Source: an uncultured Pelagibacteraceae bacterium
GTDB taxonomy: Bacteria > Pseudomonadota > Alphaproteobacteria > Pelagibacterales > Pelagibacteraceae
Assembly (NCBI GenBank): GCA_902572225.1
Contig: CACGFJ010000003.1
Location: 1 to 64,000, forward strand
Length of the DNA: 64,000 nucleotides
Direction of reading: 5' to 3'
Each line of letters starts with the position of its first letter. Within the stretch, counting starts at the first letter, position 1. Position numbers and translations under genes: made by a program. The notes beneath the pieces are model-generated. The model had not been told where the DNA came from. It worked only from the letters and a program-made list of their open reading frames with translations, and made no database searches. Below are positions 27,835 to 35,994 of this stretch, in pieces.

Positions 27835-28757
27835 TGTTTCAGGTATTTCTAGGCTTAACTCCATTTATAGGTATTACTCTTATTGGTTATCTTTTAGGAT
27901 ATATCAAAATATTTGATTTACAAAAGGCTAGAATATTTAATTTATTTTCATTTTATATCGCGGTACCAGCCTTAATCATAAAACTAGTTGCACAAAGTGA
28001 TGTTGGGGAAATAGATGTGTCTCAAATTTCATCATATTTTTTAATGCAATTAACAAGTGGAATGTTTGCTTTCTTATTAACCAAAAATACTTTCAAAAGA
28101 TCAATGCAAGAATCTATTATTTGGGCCCTAACAGTTGCTTTATCAAATCACGTAATATTAGTTTTACCTATTGCTGAAATATTCTTTGATGGAAGCACAA
28201 TAACTCAAATATCAGGTATTATTTTAATGGATAGTGTTGTTTTATTATCCATAGTTAGTTTTTTTTTAGAACTTACTGTAAAAAAAAGAATTAAATTATT
28301 TCAGTTTTTAAGAAATTTAATATTAAATCCCATGATATTAGCAATATTAATTGGATTGATTATAAGAATTTCAAAGATCAATATAGACGAAACTCCATTT
28401 GAGTATATTCTACAAAGACTGGCAGCATGTGTGATGCCAGTTGGTTTATTTGCAATTGGTATCATTTTATCTTTCTACTCAAAAAAAGTTTTCAATAAAT
28501 TAACAATCACTATTTCAATATTAAAACTTATTATATCACCATTGATTTTGCTAATATTAGGCTACACATTCTTTAGCTTGTCAAATCCAATTAATTTTGC
28601 TGGAGCTTTGTTGGTTAGTGTTGGCCCGTGTGGAGCCACCTCAATTGTTATGTGTTCTGCATATAATGTAAGCCCAGAAAATATTATTAAGGCAATATTT
28701 ATTTCAACATTTGCGTCAATATTTACTTTTTTATTTACAATAAATTTATTAAATTAA
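27834..28757 (+). CDS. AEC family transporter
   Basis: The 307-residue protein has about ten hydrophobic helices and the auxin-efflux-carrier/malonate-transporter segments FYIAVPALIIKLV, ALSNHVILVLPI, and LVSVGPCGATSIVMCSAYNV. It probably moves an organic acid across the inner membrane, perhaps the substrate or product of the two enzymes encoded upstream. Start overlaps the dioxygenase stop. Confidence 0.87.
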   Translation: MFQVFLGLTPFIGITLIGYLLGYIKIFDLQKARIFNLFSFYIAVPALIIKLVAQSDVGEIDVSQISSYFLMQLTSGMFAFLLTKNTFKRSMQESIIWALTVALSNHVILVLPIAEIFFDGSTITQISGIILMDSVVLLSIVSFFLELTVKKRIKLFQFLRNLILNPMILAILIGLIIRISKINIDETPFEYILQRLAACVMPVGLFAIGIILSFYSKKVFNKLTITISILKLIISPLILLILGYTFFSLSNPINFAGALLVSVGPCGATSIVMCSAYNVSPENIIKAIFISTFASIFTFLFTINLLN

Positions 28758-28763
28758 TAAAGT

Positions 28764-29213
28764 ATGTTTAAAAAAATTTTTAGCATTCTTTTTATTTCTC
28801 TTTTTTTATCTTCGGTCTCAACAGCCAAAGATAAAATAGATAAAACTATTGATAAAACTACAGACTTTTTGAAATCTATATCCAAAAAAAGTTTGAATAA
28901 ATCTCAAACTGCAGAATTTTTAAATAATTATGCAATAACTTTGGAAGATGAAAGAAATCAAGGTACTGTTACTTATATATTTGATGAAAAGAATTATAAA
29001 AGATACCAAGATGGAAATGTTATTTCAGAAGATGGGTGGAGATTTACAAACCTAGGTAAATTAAGAGTTTTTTCAGGTGATATTAAATTAACTTGGAAAT
29101 TTAAACTTGATAAACAAAACGTAATAGTAATTAAGACTAAATTTCAACCACTTGGAAAGGAGTATCCTTTTACCTATCAATTAAAAGACAAGTTCTTTGA
29201 AAAGATTAATTAA
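28764..29213 (+). CDS. secreted protein of unknown family
   Basis: The 149-residue protein has a signal sequence (MFKKIFSILFISLFLSSVSTAK), then a helical lysine-rich region and a beta-rich C-terminal half (GTVTYIFDEKNYKRY, LTWKFKL, VIVIKTKFQPLG). I do not recognise the family. Its stop overlaps the start of a 37-residue basic peptide. Confidence 0.65.
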   Translation: MFKKIFSILFISLFLSSVSTAKDKIDKTIDKTTDFLKSISKKSLNKSQTAEFLNNYAITLEDERNQGTVTYIFDEKNYKRYQDGNVISEDGWRFTNLGKLRVFSGDIKLTWKFKLDKQNVIVIKTKFQPLGKEYPFTYQLKDKFFEKIN

Positions 29214-29326
29214 TGTCAAAAAGATATAGTGGAAAATCATTTAAAGACTCCAGCGTAATGAAAAAAGCCAAACTTTCTTTGAAGGAGAAAAGAAAAATTA
29301 AAAAAGATAAGAAAAAGAGCAAGTGA
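29213..29326 (+). CDS. 37-residue basic peptide
   Basis: This short frame starts on the last base of the previous stop (TAATG) and encodes 37 residues, about 40% lysine or arginine, ending in a KKDKKKSK tail. The start overlap resembles the translational coupling used throughout the window. Such a composition could bind nucleic acid or ribosomes, but nothing specific is recognised and the frame could be fortuitous. Confidence 0.4.
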   Translation: MSKRYSGKSFKDSSVMKKAKLSLKEKRKIKKDKKKSK

Positions 29327-29330
29327 AATC

Positions 29331-29359
29331 TTGTTTGCATCAAAAAATAAAAGTAGTAT
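29331..29359 (+). promoter_or_regulatory. possible sigma-70-type promoter of the tRNA gene
   Basis: TTGTTT at 29331-29336 and TAGTAT at 29354-29359 are separated by 17 bases, with the tRNA starting 18 bases after the -10-like element. Matches to consensus are modest (three and four of six) in AT-rich DNA, so this is tentative. Confidence 0.3.
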
Positions 29360-29377
29360 AAACCAACAATTATTTAC

Positions 29378-29454
29378 GGCGGGGTAGCTCAGTTGGTTAG
29401 AGCGCGGGACTCATAAGCCCGAGGTCAGTGGTTCGATCCCACTTCCCGCTACCA
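29378..29454 (+). tRNA. tRNA-Met (anticodon CAT)
   Basis: A 77-base cloverleaf with acceptor GGCGGGG pairing to TCCCGCT (G-T at both ends), D-arm GCTC..GAGC, anticodon CAT at 29412-29414 in loop CTCATAA, T-arm with GTTCGATC, and an encoded CCA at 29452-29454. The G-T first pair and overall sequence suggest elongator tRNA-Met; a lysidine-modified tRNA-Ile(CAT) is the alternative. The anticodon stem closes with an A-G mismatch next to the loop. Confidence 0.93.
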
Positions 29455-29498
29455 AATTTAATTCTTTTAATTATTATATTTATCCTTATAAAGATGTT

Positions 29499-30347
29499 AT
29501 GAAACTGTTAGTTAAAGTATTGATATTTAACATAATTTTTGTTTCTGTTTCTTTTGCTAAAGTAGACAGAGTAGTAGATAAATTTTATTCTTCTCTTGAG
29601 GATTTTTTAGAGGAAAATTTTGAGAATACAGATTTCTCAATAAAAAAAATTGATAAAATTAAACCAGAAATTGGAATACAAACTTTTAAGATATTTTCAG
29701 AGGAAAATTCAGATTTATCTTTCTTTCAGGGATCTTTATTTTTACATGATAGCGATAGAGAGACATTTAATTTAGGTTTAGGAAAAAGATATTTATCAAA
29801 TGATGAGAGCGTTCTATTTGGAATAAATGCATTTTATGACCATGAATTTGATTACGAACACCAAAGATTTAGTATAGGTACTGAAATAAAATCATCAATT
29901 TTGGATTTAAACTACAATCACTACATCGCGCAAAGTTCTAACAAAAAAGGAAAGAACAGTAAAAATGAAGAAGCTATTGACGGTTACGATCTAGAATTAG
30001 GAGCGCACCTACCCTATATTCCTTCAATGAAAGCATATGTTAAGGCTTTTGACTTTGATGTTTCTGGTGGAAATGATTTTCAAGGTTTAGAATTTTCTAC
30101 ACAAATAAAAGTTCCAAATTCAGGGTTATCATTGGAGATTGGTCACACAGATTACGATAATCACAACGATCAAAGTTTTATCAATCTTAAATACAGTAGC
30201 AATATAAAAAATTCAGGCTATTCATTCTTTAGTAGAAATGCATTCGAAAAAATTTCTATGAAAGATAGAATGTTCGAAAAAGTTAGAAGAGATAATGTTA
30301 TTAAGAAAAAAGGAGCAGGTTTTACTGTTAAAGCAGGAGGATTTTAA
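29499..30347 (+). CDS. inverse autotransporter (intimin/invasin-type) beta-barrel protein
   Basis: The 282-residue protein has a signal peptide (cleavage near SFAK) and a barrel region with GLGKRYLSNDESVLFGINAFYDHEF in the form typical of the inverse-autotransporter beta domain, here seen as LFGINAFYDHEFDYEHQRF, then DGYDLELGAHLPYIP and alternating beta-strand pattern to the end. The closing MKDRMFEKVRRDN resembles the linker that follows intimin barrels. There is no LysM domain and no C-terminal passenger, so the protein is a bare barrel. It begins 45 bases after the tRNA; the next gene starts directly after its stop. Confidence 0.78.
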   Translation: MKLLVKVLIFNIIFVSVSFAKVDRVVDKFYSSLEDFLEENFENTDFSIKKIDKIKPEIGIQTFKIFSEENSDLSFFQGSLFLHDSDRETFNLGLGKRYLSNDESVLFGINAFYDHEFDYEHQRFSIGTEIKSSILDLNYNHYIAQSSNKKGKNSKNEEAIDGYDLELGAHLPYIPSMKAYVKAFDFDVSGGNDFQGLEFSTQIKVPNSGLSLEIGHTDYDNHNDQSFINLKYSSNIKNSGYSFFSRNAFEKISMKDRMFEKVRRDNVIKKKGAGFTVKAGGF

Positions 30348-31196
30348 ATGAAAAATATTAAATATTTATTTTTGATTTTATCTACAATTTTTATTTTTGA
30401 GATTTTTAATTCAAAAAGTGCGGAAGCCTGTACAATTTCCTCTGGAGTTGTTTCAGAAGGTGATATTAACAGTGGATGTGATACTGCACCTGCTGAATAT
30501 GAAATTGTAATTTATAAACTATTTTTATGCACAAGTTCTCCAACTGAAGCAACTACTTCATCTACAGTTGTATTAACATCTTGTTCTCAGATTTTTAATA
30601 ATGATAGTGGGGCAACTGCAGCTGTAACTCAAGGAGCAGAAATTAACCTTGATGGAACTTACACAAGACCTCCAAATGGTACTTATACTCATGGATACGC
30701 CTATATGGACAATACTTTCGGTTTAACATGGGCAGGCGAACTTAGTGGTGCTAAGACAGGAACATCAAGTGGAACAGGAGTTTTTTGTGGAACAAAAGCT
30801 GGTTCTGGTACTCATGCAAAAGGAAGTACTCATACTGGTAATTCTGTTTGTGGTGCAAGTGCTATTACACCAGGAAAATTTGTTGAAACATTAGCTCAAT
30901 TTGGTGCACATGATGATGCATTTTCATCAAAAGCTACAGTTAATAATATTAATGGAACAACTGCTAGTATTATTGGATACTTAGTTGATAGCAACGAACA
31001 TAGAGCAGCTAACACAGGTGAGGTTGTAAAGTTAGAAGGTCTTGTGGAATTTGCAGATCCCATAACAGTCACTTCAGGAACAACTTCTTTAAGCATGACT
31101 TTTAATGTTGGAGAAGGTATGCACTTATCAAATACTGGTGCAGACTCACTTTGGATAGGAAGTGGTCCTTTTCAGGCAATAATGACAGCAAATTAA
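30348..31196 (+). CDS. secreted six-cysteine Ser/Thr/Gly-rich protein
   Basis: The 282-residue protein has a signal peptide ending near SAEA, then a Ser/Thr/Gly/Ala-rich, lysine-poor body with six cysteines (EACTIS, NSGCDT, LFLCTS, TSCSQ, GVFCGT, SVCGAS) that could form three disulfides. The composition contrasts with the lysine-rich proteins around it and suggests a surface or extracellular protein. It follows the beta-barrel gene without a gap, so the barrel may export or anchor it. Family not recognised. Its stop shares TTAA with apt. Confidence 0.75.
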   Translation: MKNIKYLFLILSTIFIFEIFNSKSAEACTISSGVVSEGDINSGCDTAPAEYEIVIYKLFLCTSSPTEATTSSTVVLTSCSQIFNNDSGATAAVTQGAEINLDGTYTRPPNGTYTHGYAYMDNTFGLTWAGELSGAKTGTSSGTGVFCGTKAGSGTHAKGSTHTGNSVCGASAITPGKFVETLAQFGAHDDAFSSKATVNNINGTTASIIGYLVDSNEHRAANTGEVVKLEGLVEFADPITVTSGTTSLSMTFNVGEGMHLSNTGADSLWIGSGPFQAIMTAN

Positions 31197-31720
31197 TGAC
31201 CAGGAAAATCTAAAAGATTTTCTACTTCATAACCCTTTTTTAAAAGATTATCAGTACCACCAAGATCAAATAAATTAATTACAAAAATAAAACCTGCAAC
31301 CTTGCTTTTTGATATTTCAATTAATTTAGCAGCTGCTTCAGCGGTGCCTCCTGTAGCAATTAAATCATCAATAATTAATACATTATCGCTTTCATTGAAT
31401 GAGTCTTTGTGAACTTCAATTGTAGCTGTACCGTATTCTAGTTCAAAATCAACAGAATGTACTTCTGCAGGTAATTTATTTTTTTTTCTTAACATTATAA
31501 ATGGCTTATCTAAAATATATGAAATAGCAGAAGCAAAAACAAAGCCTCTAGATTCTACTGCTGCAATTTTATCAAACTGGAATTTTTTTGATCTTTCAAC
31601 AATTTGGTTAATACATTCTTTGAATGCTTTTTCATTTTTTATAAGTGTTGTAATATCTCTGAATAGAATTCCCTTTTTAGGATAGTCTTGAATTGATCTA
31701 ATATGTTCTTTTAAATCCAT
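31193..31720 (-). CDS. apt: adenine phosphoribosyltransferase
   Basis: The 175-residue protein has IRSIQDYPKKGILFRDITTL, AAVESRGFVFASAISY, RKKNKLPAEVHSVDFELEYGT and the PRPP-binding loop VLIIDDLIATGGTAEAA. It converts adenine plus PRPP to AMP. Adenine is the by-product of MTA phosphorolysis by the divergent mtnP, so the pair salvages both halves of MTA. Confidence 0.96.
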   Translation of the reverse strand: MDLKEHIRSIQDYPKKGILFRDITTLIKNEKAFKECINQIVERSKKFQFDKIAAVESRGFVFASAISYILDKPFIMLRKKNKLPAEVHSVDFELEYGTATIEVHKDSFNESDNVLIIDDLIATGGTAEAAAKLIEISKSKVAGFIFVINLFDLGGTDNLLKKGYEVENLLDFPGH

Positions 31721-31748
31721 AAAACTTAATTATAATCTAAAATGTATT

Positions 31749-32621
31749 ATGGCAAATAATAAATTAGCAATTATTGGTGGAAGTGGCCTATATGATGTTG
31801 AAGAGTTTAAAGATAGAGAAACTTTAGATTTAAACACTCCTTGGGGAAAACCCTCAGATTTAATATTAAAAGCAAAATATAATAACAAAGAAATTTACTT
31901 TTTACCTAGACATGGAAAAGGTCATTTTATTTCTCCATCAAAAATAAATTTTAGAGCAAATATTGATGCTCTTAAACAATTAGGTATCACAGACATAGTT
32001 TCTGTTTCAGCCGTTGGATCTTTAAAAGAAGATTTGCCCCCAGGTAAATTTGTTATTGTTGATCAATTCATTGATAGAACTTTTGCAAGAAATAAAACCT
32101 TTTTTGATGATGAAATTGTTGCGCATGTATCAATGGCACACCCAACCTCAAATGGGCTGATGAATGCTTGCGAAGATTCTATAAAAAAAGAAAATATACC
32201 TTATCAAAGAGGTGGAACTTATGTTGTAATGGAAGGTCCACAATTTTCTACATTAGCAGAGTCAAACCTATATAGATCATGGAAAGCAGATGTTATTGGA
32301 ATGACAAATATGCCAGAAGCTAAGCTAGCTAGAGAAGCTGAAATCAGATATGCTTCAGTTTCAATGGTAACAGACTATGATTGCTGGCATCCAGATCATG
32401 AAAATGTTGATGTTCAACAAGTTATAAAAGTACTCTTAGATAATGCCGCGAAAGCCAAAAATATGATTAAAAACTTAATAGAGAACTTTGAAAATCACAT
32501 TGATCCTAATGATCCAACTAATAATTGCTTAGATGTAGCAATAATTACGGCTCCAGAAAAAAGAACTCAAAAAACAATTGAAAAACTTAAAACTATTGCT
32601 GGTAGAATATTAAATAAATGA
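31749..32621 (+). CDS. mtnP: S-methyl-5'-thioadenosine phosphorylase
   Basis: The 290-residue protein has IIGGSGLYDVEEF, FLPRHGKGHFISPS (phosphate site), VSVSAVGSLKEDLPPG, YVVMEGPQFSTLAES and IGMTNMPEAKLAREAE of the MTAP family. It splits methylthioadenosine into adenine and methylthioribose-1-phosphate. MTA comes from spermidine synthesis, encoded nearby by the SpeD-SpeE fusion. The next small gene overlaps by four bases (ATGA). Confidence 0.94.
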   Translation: MANNKLAIIGGSGLYDVEEFKDRETLDLNTPWGKPSDLILKAKYNNKEIYFLPRHGKGHFISPSKINFRANIDALKQLGITDIVSVSAVGSLKEDLPPGKFVIVDQFIDRTFARNKTFFDDEIVAHVSMAHPTSNGLMNACEDSIKKENIPYQRGGTYVVMEGPQFSTLAESNLYRSWKADVIGMTNMPEAKLAREAEIRYASVSMVTDYDCWHPDHENVDVQQVIKVLLDNAAKAKNMIKNLIENFENHIDPNDPTNNCLDVAIITAPEKRTQKTIEKLKTIAGRILNK

Positions 32622-32800
32622 GAATATTTTTTTTTCTAATATTATTTTTATTTTCAAATTTTTCATTTGCAGATCACAAAGATTTTAGTTGTTCAGACCC
32701 ATTTGATGAACCTCCTTGGAATGATATATTTTGTACTAAAGAGAGTGTTAATAATTATTTAAGAGAAAATAATGTCTCTGGTGAGTATTTTTGGAGATAA
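32618..32800 (+). CDS. small exported protein between mtnP and mtnA
   Basis: The 60-residue product has a clear signal sequence (MRIFFFLILFLFSNFSFAD) leaving about 42 residues with two cysteines (FSCSDP, IFCTKE) that could form one disulfide. It overlaps mtnP by four bases and abuts mtnA, so it is translated in the MTA operon although nothing suggests an enzymatic role. Family not recognised. Confidence 0.65.
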   Translation: MRIFFFLILFLFSNFSFADHKDFSCSDPFDEPPWNDIFCTKESVNNYLRENNVSGEYFWR

Positions 32801-33871
32801 ATGAAAATTCAAGGAAAAGAATATCGAACAATATGGTTTGAAAAAAATGTTGTAAAAATTATAGATCAGACAAAGCTTCCACACAAATTTATAATAAAAG
32901 AATTATGTTCAGTTAAAGACGCTATAAATGCTATCAAAACAATGGAAGTCCGAGGTGCTCCGTTAATTGGAGGAACGGCTGCATTTGGATTAGTTTTGGC
33001 TATAAAAGAAAACAACAGTTTAGATTTTATAAAGAGAAGTTCAGAGGAATTAGTTGCATCTAGACCAACGGCTATAAATCTTCAATGGGCAGTACATAGA
33101 ATGAATAATAAATTGTCATTTGTTGAGCCTGAAGATTTATTTAAAGTTGCACTCAATGAAGCTAAAGAAATTTGTAAAGAAGATGAGGGATTTTGTGAAA
33201 GTATTGGTAAAAATGGATTAAAAATTATTGAAGACATATATAAAAAAAAGAAAGATACTGTAAATATTCTCACACATTGCAATGCAGGTTGGTTAGCCAC
33301 AATAAATTGGGGAACGGCTACATCTCCTATTTATCATGCGCACAAAAAAGGAATACCAATACATGTTTGGGTAGACGAAACTAGACCAAGAAATCAAGGA
33401 GCAAACCTTACATCATATGAACTTAATGAAGAAGAAATTCCAAATACAATTATAGCAGATAATACAGGTGGAATATTAATGCAAAGAGGACAGGTTGATA
33501 TGTGTATTGTTGGAACAGATAGAACATTATCTAATGGAGATGTCTGCAATAAAATTGGCACATATTTAAAAGCACTCGCAGCTCATGATAATAAGGTACC
33601 TTTTTATGTTGCTTTACCAAGTTCAACTATAGATTGGAATTTAAAAAACTCTAAAGATATCCCAATAGAAGAAAGAGATCCAAAAGAACTTTCTCATGTA
33701 GATGGAATTAACAAAGATAATAAAGTTGATAAAGTTTTAATATATCCTGAAAAAAGTAAATCATTAAATTTAGCCTTTGATGTAACACCTGCTAAATATG
33801 TTACTGCATTAATAACAGAAAAAGGAGTTTGTGATGCTTCTTCTGAGGGCTTAAAAAAGTTATTTAATTAA
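32801..33871 (+). CDS. mtnA: methylthioribose-1-phosphate isomerase
   Basis: The 356-residue protein has MEVRGAPLIGGTAAFG, RPTAINLQWAVHRM, ILTHCNAGWLA with the catalytic cysteine, VDETRPRNQGANLT, the catalytic acid in VGTDRTLSNGDVCNKIGTY, and FDVTPAKYVTALITE. It isomerises methylthioribose-1-phosphate to methylthioribulose-1-phosphate. It is convergent with, and abuts, the aldolase/dehydrogenase fusion that may use its product. Confidence 0.95.
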   Translation: MKIQGKEYRTIWFEKNVVKIIDQTKLPHKFIIKELCSVKDAINAIKTMEVRGAPLIGGTAAFGLVLAIKENNSLDFIKRSSEELVASRPTAINLQWAVHRMNNKLSFVEPEDLFKVALNEAKEICKEDEGFCESIGKNGLKIIEDIYKKKKDTVNILTHCNAGWLATINWGTATSPIYHAHKKGIPIHVWVDETRPRNQGANLTSYELNEEEIPNTIIADNTGGILMQRGQVDMCIVGTDRTLSNGDVCNKIGTYLKALAAHDNKVPFYVALPSSTIDWNLKNSKDIPIEERDPKELSHVDGINKDNKVDKVLIYPEKSKSLNLAFDVTPAKYVTALITEKGVCDASSEGLKKLFN

Positions 33872-35905
33872 TTATCTTAAAGAAGCTGCAATATTTCCAC
33901 CGTCTACGGTTAATACTGCTCCAGTTGATTTTTTTGATATTGCAAGATGATAAAAAGCTTTGGCCACATCATCTGCTTTAACTTCGCTTAACAGTAGATT
34001 ACCACTCATATATTGATCCGTGGTTACTTCTCTTGCCTTTGCTCTTTGTTTAATCATTTTATCATTTAATAAACCACTTCTAATTCTATCAGCATTAACA
34101 CCATTTGATCTAATACCAAGGTGTCCATAATCAACTGCATATTGCTTACATAAATTTAAAAGTGCAGACTTAGGCAATCCATATGGTCCAAAATTTTTAC
34201 CAGGATTAACTGATTGCTTAGATATATTAAATAACAAGCATCCATTTATATTTTGTTTTTTCATAATTTTTACAGCCTCTGAAGCACAATTTTGGTGTGA
34301 AAAAAAATTATCTTCAAAACTTTTTCGAAGTATTTCATCATTAACTTCTGCAATTGATCCACCTATAGCAGTACCAGCATTAGATATCAAAATATCTACA
34401 CCTCCATATATTTCCAAAATTTTACTAAATGCTTTTTTTACGCTTTGTTTGTTAGTTACATCACAATGAATACAAAGATCACTTATTTTTGTCTGTAAAT
34501 CATTTATCTTACTTTTATTAATATCAAGCAAAACAACTTCTGCTCCGTATTTTTTAAATAATTTATAGGTTGCTTTACCAATTTCACCAGTGCTACCAGT
34601 GATAACAACAACGTTGCCTTGCAATTCTTTTTTTGCTTTATTTAATTTTGCTTGTTCCAAGGACCAATACTCAACATCAAATAAGTCTTTTTTCGATAAA
34701 AATTTATATCTGGATGTTTCTTCAACACTTGAAATTACATTGGCATTAGTTTGAGTTAAATCTCCTGCAATTTTTGCAGCTTTTAAGGTATCTCCTACTG
34801 TAAATAAACCAAAATTCTGAATTAGAATTACTCTAGGAGATGTATCAAGCATTACCTTTTTTTCTTTAGTTTTTTTCTTATTAGATTCAAAATATTTTTT
34901 ATATTTTTGCCTATATTCTTTGAATTTTTTTTCAGCTAAATTTTTAAATTCATCTAAAGTACAGTTTGCTTTTGGTGATATTACTAAAGGAAATGGTTTA
35001 ACTCTTATAACGTGATCAGGCGTAGCTGTACCTTCATTTGAGTATCTATTTATATCTTTACCATTAATAAAATAATCTAACTTACTATTTTTTTTAAAAT
35101 TCAAGATAAATTTGTTATCATTTTTTTCAGATAAAAGACCTCTCAATATAGGAGCTATATCTGCAGTTGAGAAATTAAATTTAGTTTTCTTTATTTGTTT
35201 TATTTTTTTCTTTTTTAGTTTGGTTAAAGTTTTTTCAGCATCAGATATATACTTAATCATTAAACTGTAAGCATCTTTTGCATTATCAGCAAATGTAAAA
35301 ATACCGTGGTTTAACAAAATTAAACAGTTTATATTTGGGTTTTTAGAATAAACTTCATTTATTTTTTGCGCTAATTTAAATCCTGGCATTACATAGGGTA
35401 CTATTGCAGTTTTTTTACCAAATATATTTTTTGATAGAATTTCTCCATTTGGTCTATTAGTAATTTTCATAATTGCATCTGAATGAGTGTGATCGACGAA
35501 TTTAAATGGTAAAAATGCATGTAAAAAAGTTTCAACTGATGGATTGGGCGATTTTGTATCTATCAAATTTTTTTTTTGAAAAGCAACCATGTCATCATCA
35601 GAGAGCGTTTTCTTTTTTTTCATAGCAAGCAATGGATTTAATTTAACAGCTGGCAAACCCGCTGGTTCAATTTCAGCCATATCCCATCCGCTCCCTTTTA
35701 CGCAAAGAACATCATAATATTTACCATCTATATCTTTGATTTTTGTCTTAACTGATGTATTGCCACCACCATGCAACACCAATTCTGGATTTCTTCCTAA
35801 AAGCCTGGTTGTATAAACTCTTAAAGCCATATCTTCAGAATGACCTAATTTCTTATACTTTTTAATATATTTTTTAGCTTCGTTTTCTGACCAATTGTTT
35901 TTCAA
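33872..35905 (-). CDS. bifunctional class II aldolase / short-chain dehydrogenase
   Basis: The 677-residue protein has an N-terminal class II aldolase domain (LVLHGGGNTSVK, zinc-site DHTHSDA, LLNHGIFTF) and, from about residue 430, a short-chain dehydrogenase domain (VVITGSTGEIGKA, ISNAGTAIGG, active-site YGLPK). It is of the length of RhaD-type rhamnulose-phosphate aldolase/dehydrogenase fusions. The start is TTG at 35905, supported by GAGGA seven bases upstream on the minus strand. Next to mtnA, the domains could cleave methylthioribulose-1-phosphate to DHAP and methylthioacetaldehyde and then reduce the aldehyde; a sugar-phosphate role is the alternative. Confidence 0.88.
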   Translation of the reverse strand: MKNNWSENEAKKYIKKYKKLGHSEDMALRVYTTRLLGRNPELVLHGGGNTSVKTKIKDIDGKYYDVLCVKGSGWDMAEIEPAGLPAVKLNPLLAMKKKKTLSDDDMVAFQKKNLIDTKSPNPSVETFLHAFLPFKFVDHTHSDAIMKITNRPNGEILSKNIFGKKTAIVPYVMPGFKLAQKINEVYSKNPNINCLILLNHGIFTFADNAKDAYSLMIKYISDAEKTLTKLKKKKIKQIKKTKFNFSTADIAPILRGLLSEKNDNKFILNFKKNSKLDYFINGKDINRYSNEGTATPDHVIRVKPFPLVISPKANCTLDEFKNLAEKKFKEYRQKYKKYFESNKKKTKEKKVMLDTSPRVILIQNFGLFTVGDTLKAAKIAGDLTQTNANVISSVEETSRYKFLSKKDLFDVEYWSLEQAKLNKAKKELQGNVVVITGSTGEIGKATYKLFKKYGAEVVLLDINKSKINDLQTKISDLCIHCDVTNKQSVKKAFSKILEIYGGVDILISNAGTAIGGSIAEVNDEILRKSFEDNFFSHQNCASEAVKIMKKQNINGCLLFNISKQSVNPGKNFGPYGLPKSALLNLCKQYAVDYGHLGIRSNGVNADRIRSGLLNDKMIKQRAKAREVTTDQYMSGNLLLSEVKADDVAKAFYHLAISKKSTGAVLTVDGGNIAASLR

Positions 35906-35994
35906 TGTTTATCCTCGATAAATTATTATAATAGTTTTTTGTTTGAAAGAAGTAAAAAATTTCGTTAGTTAAAAAAGATATTTATTAGATTCTT

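Noticed and set aside
29378-31196. Integrative element using the tRNA as attachment site
   Set aside because: No integrase gene and no second copy of the tRNA 3' end was seen in the window; the genes downstream are only two.
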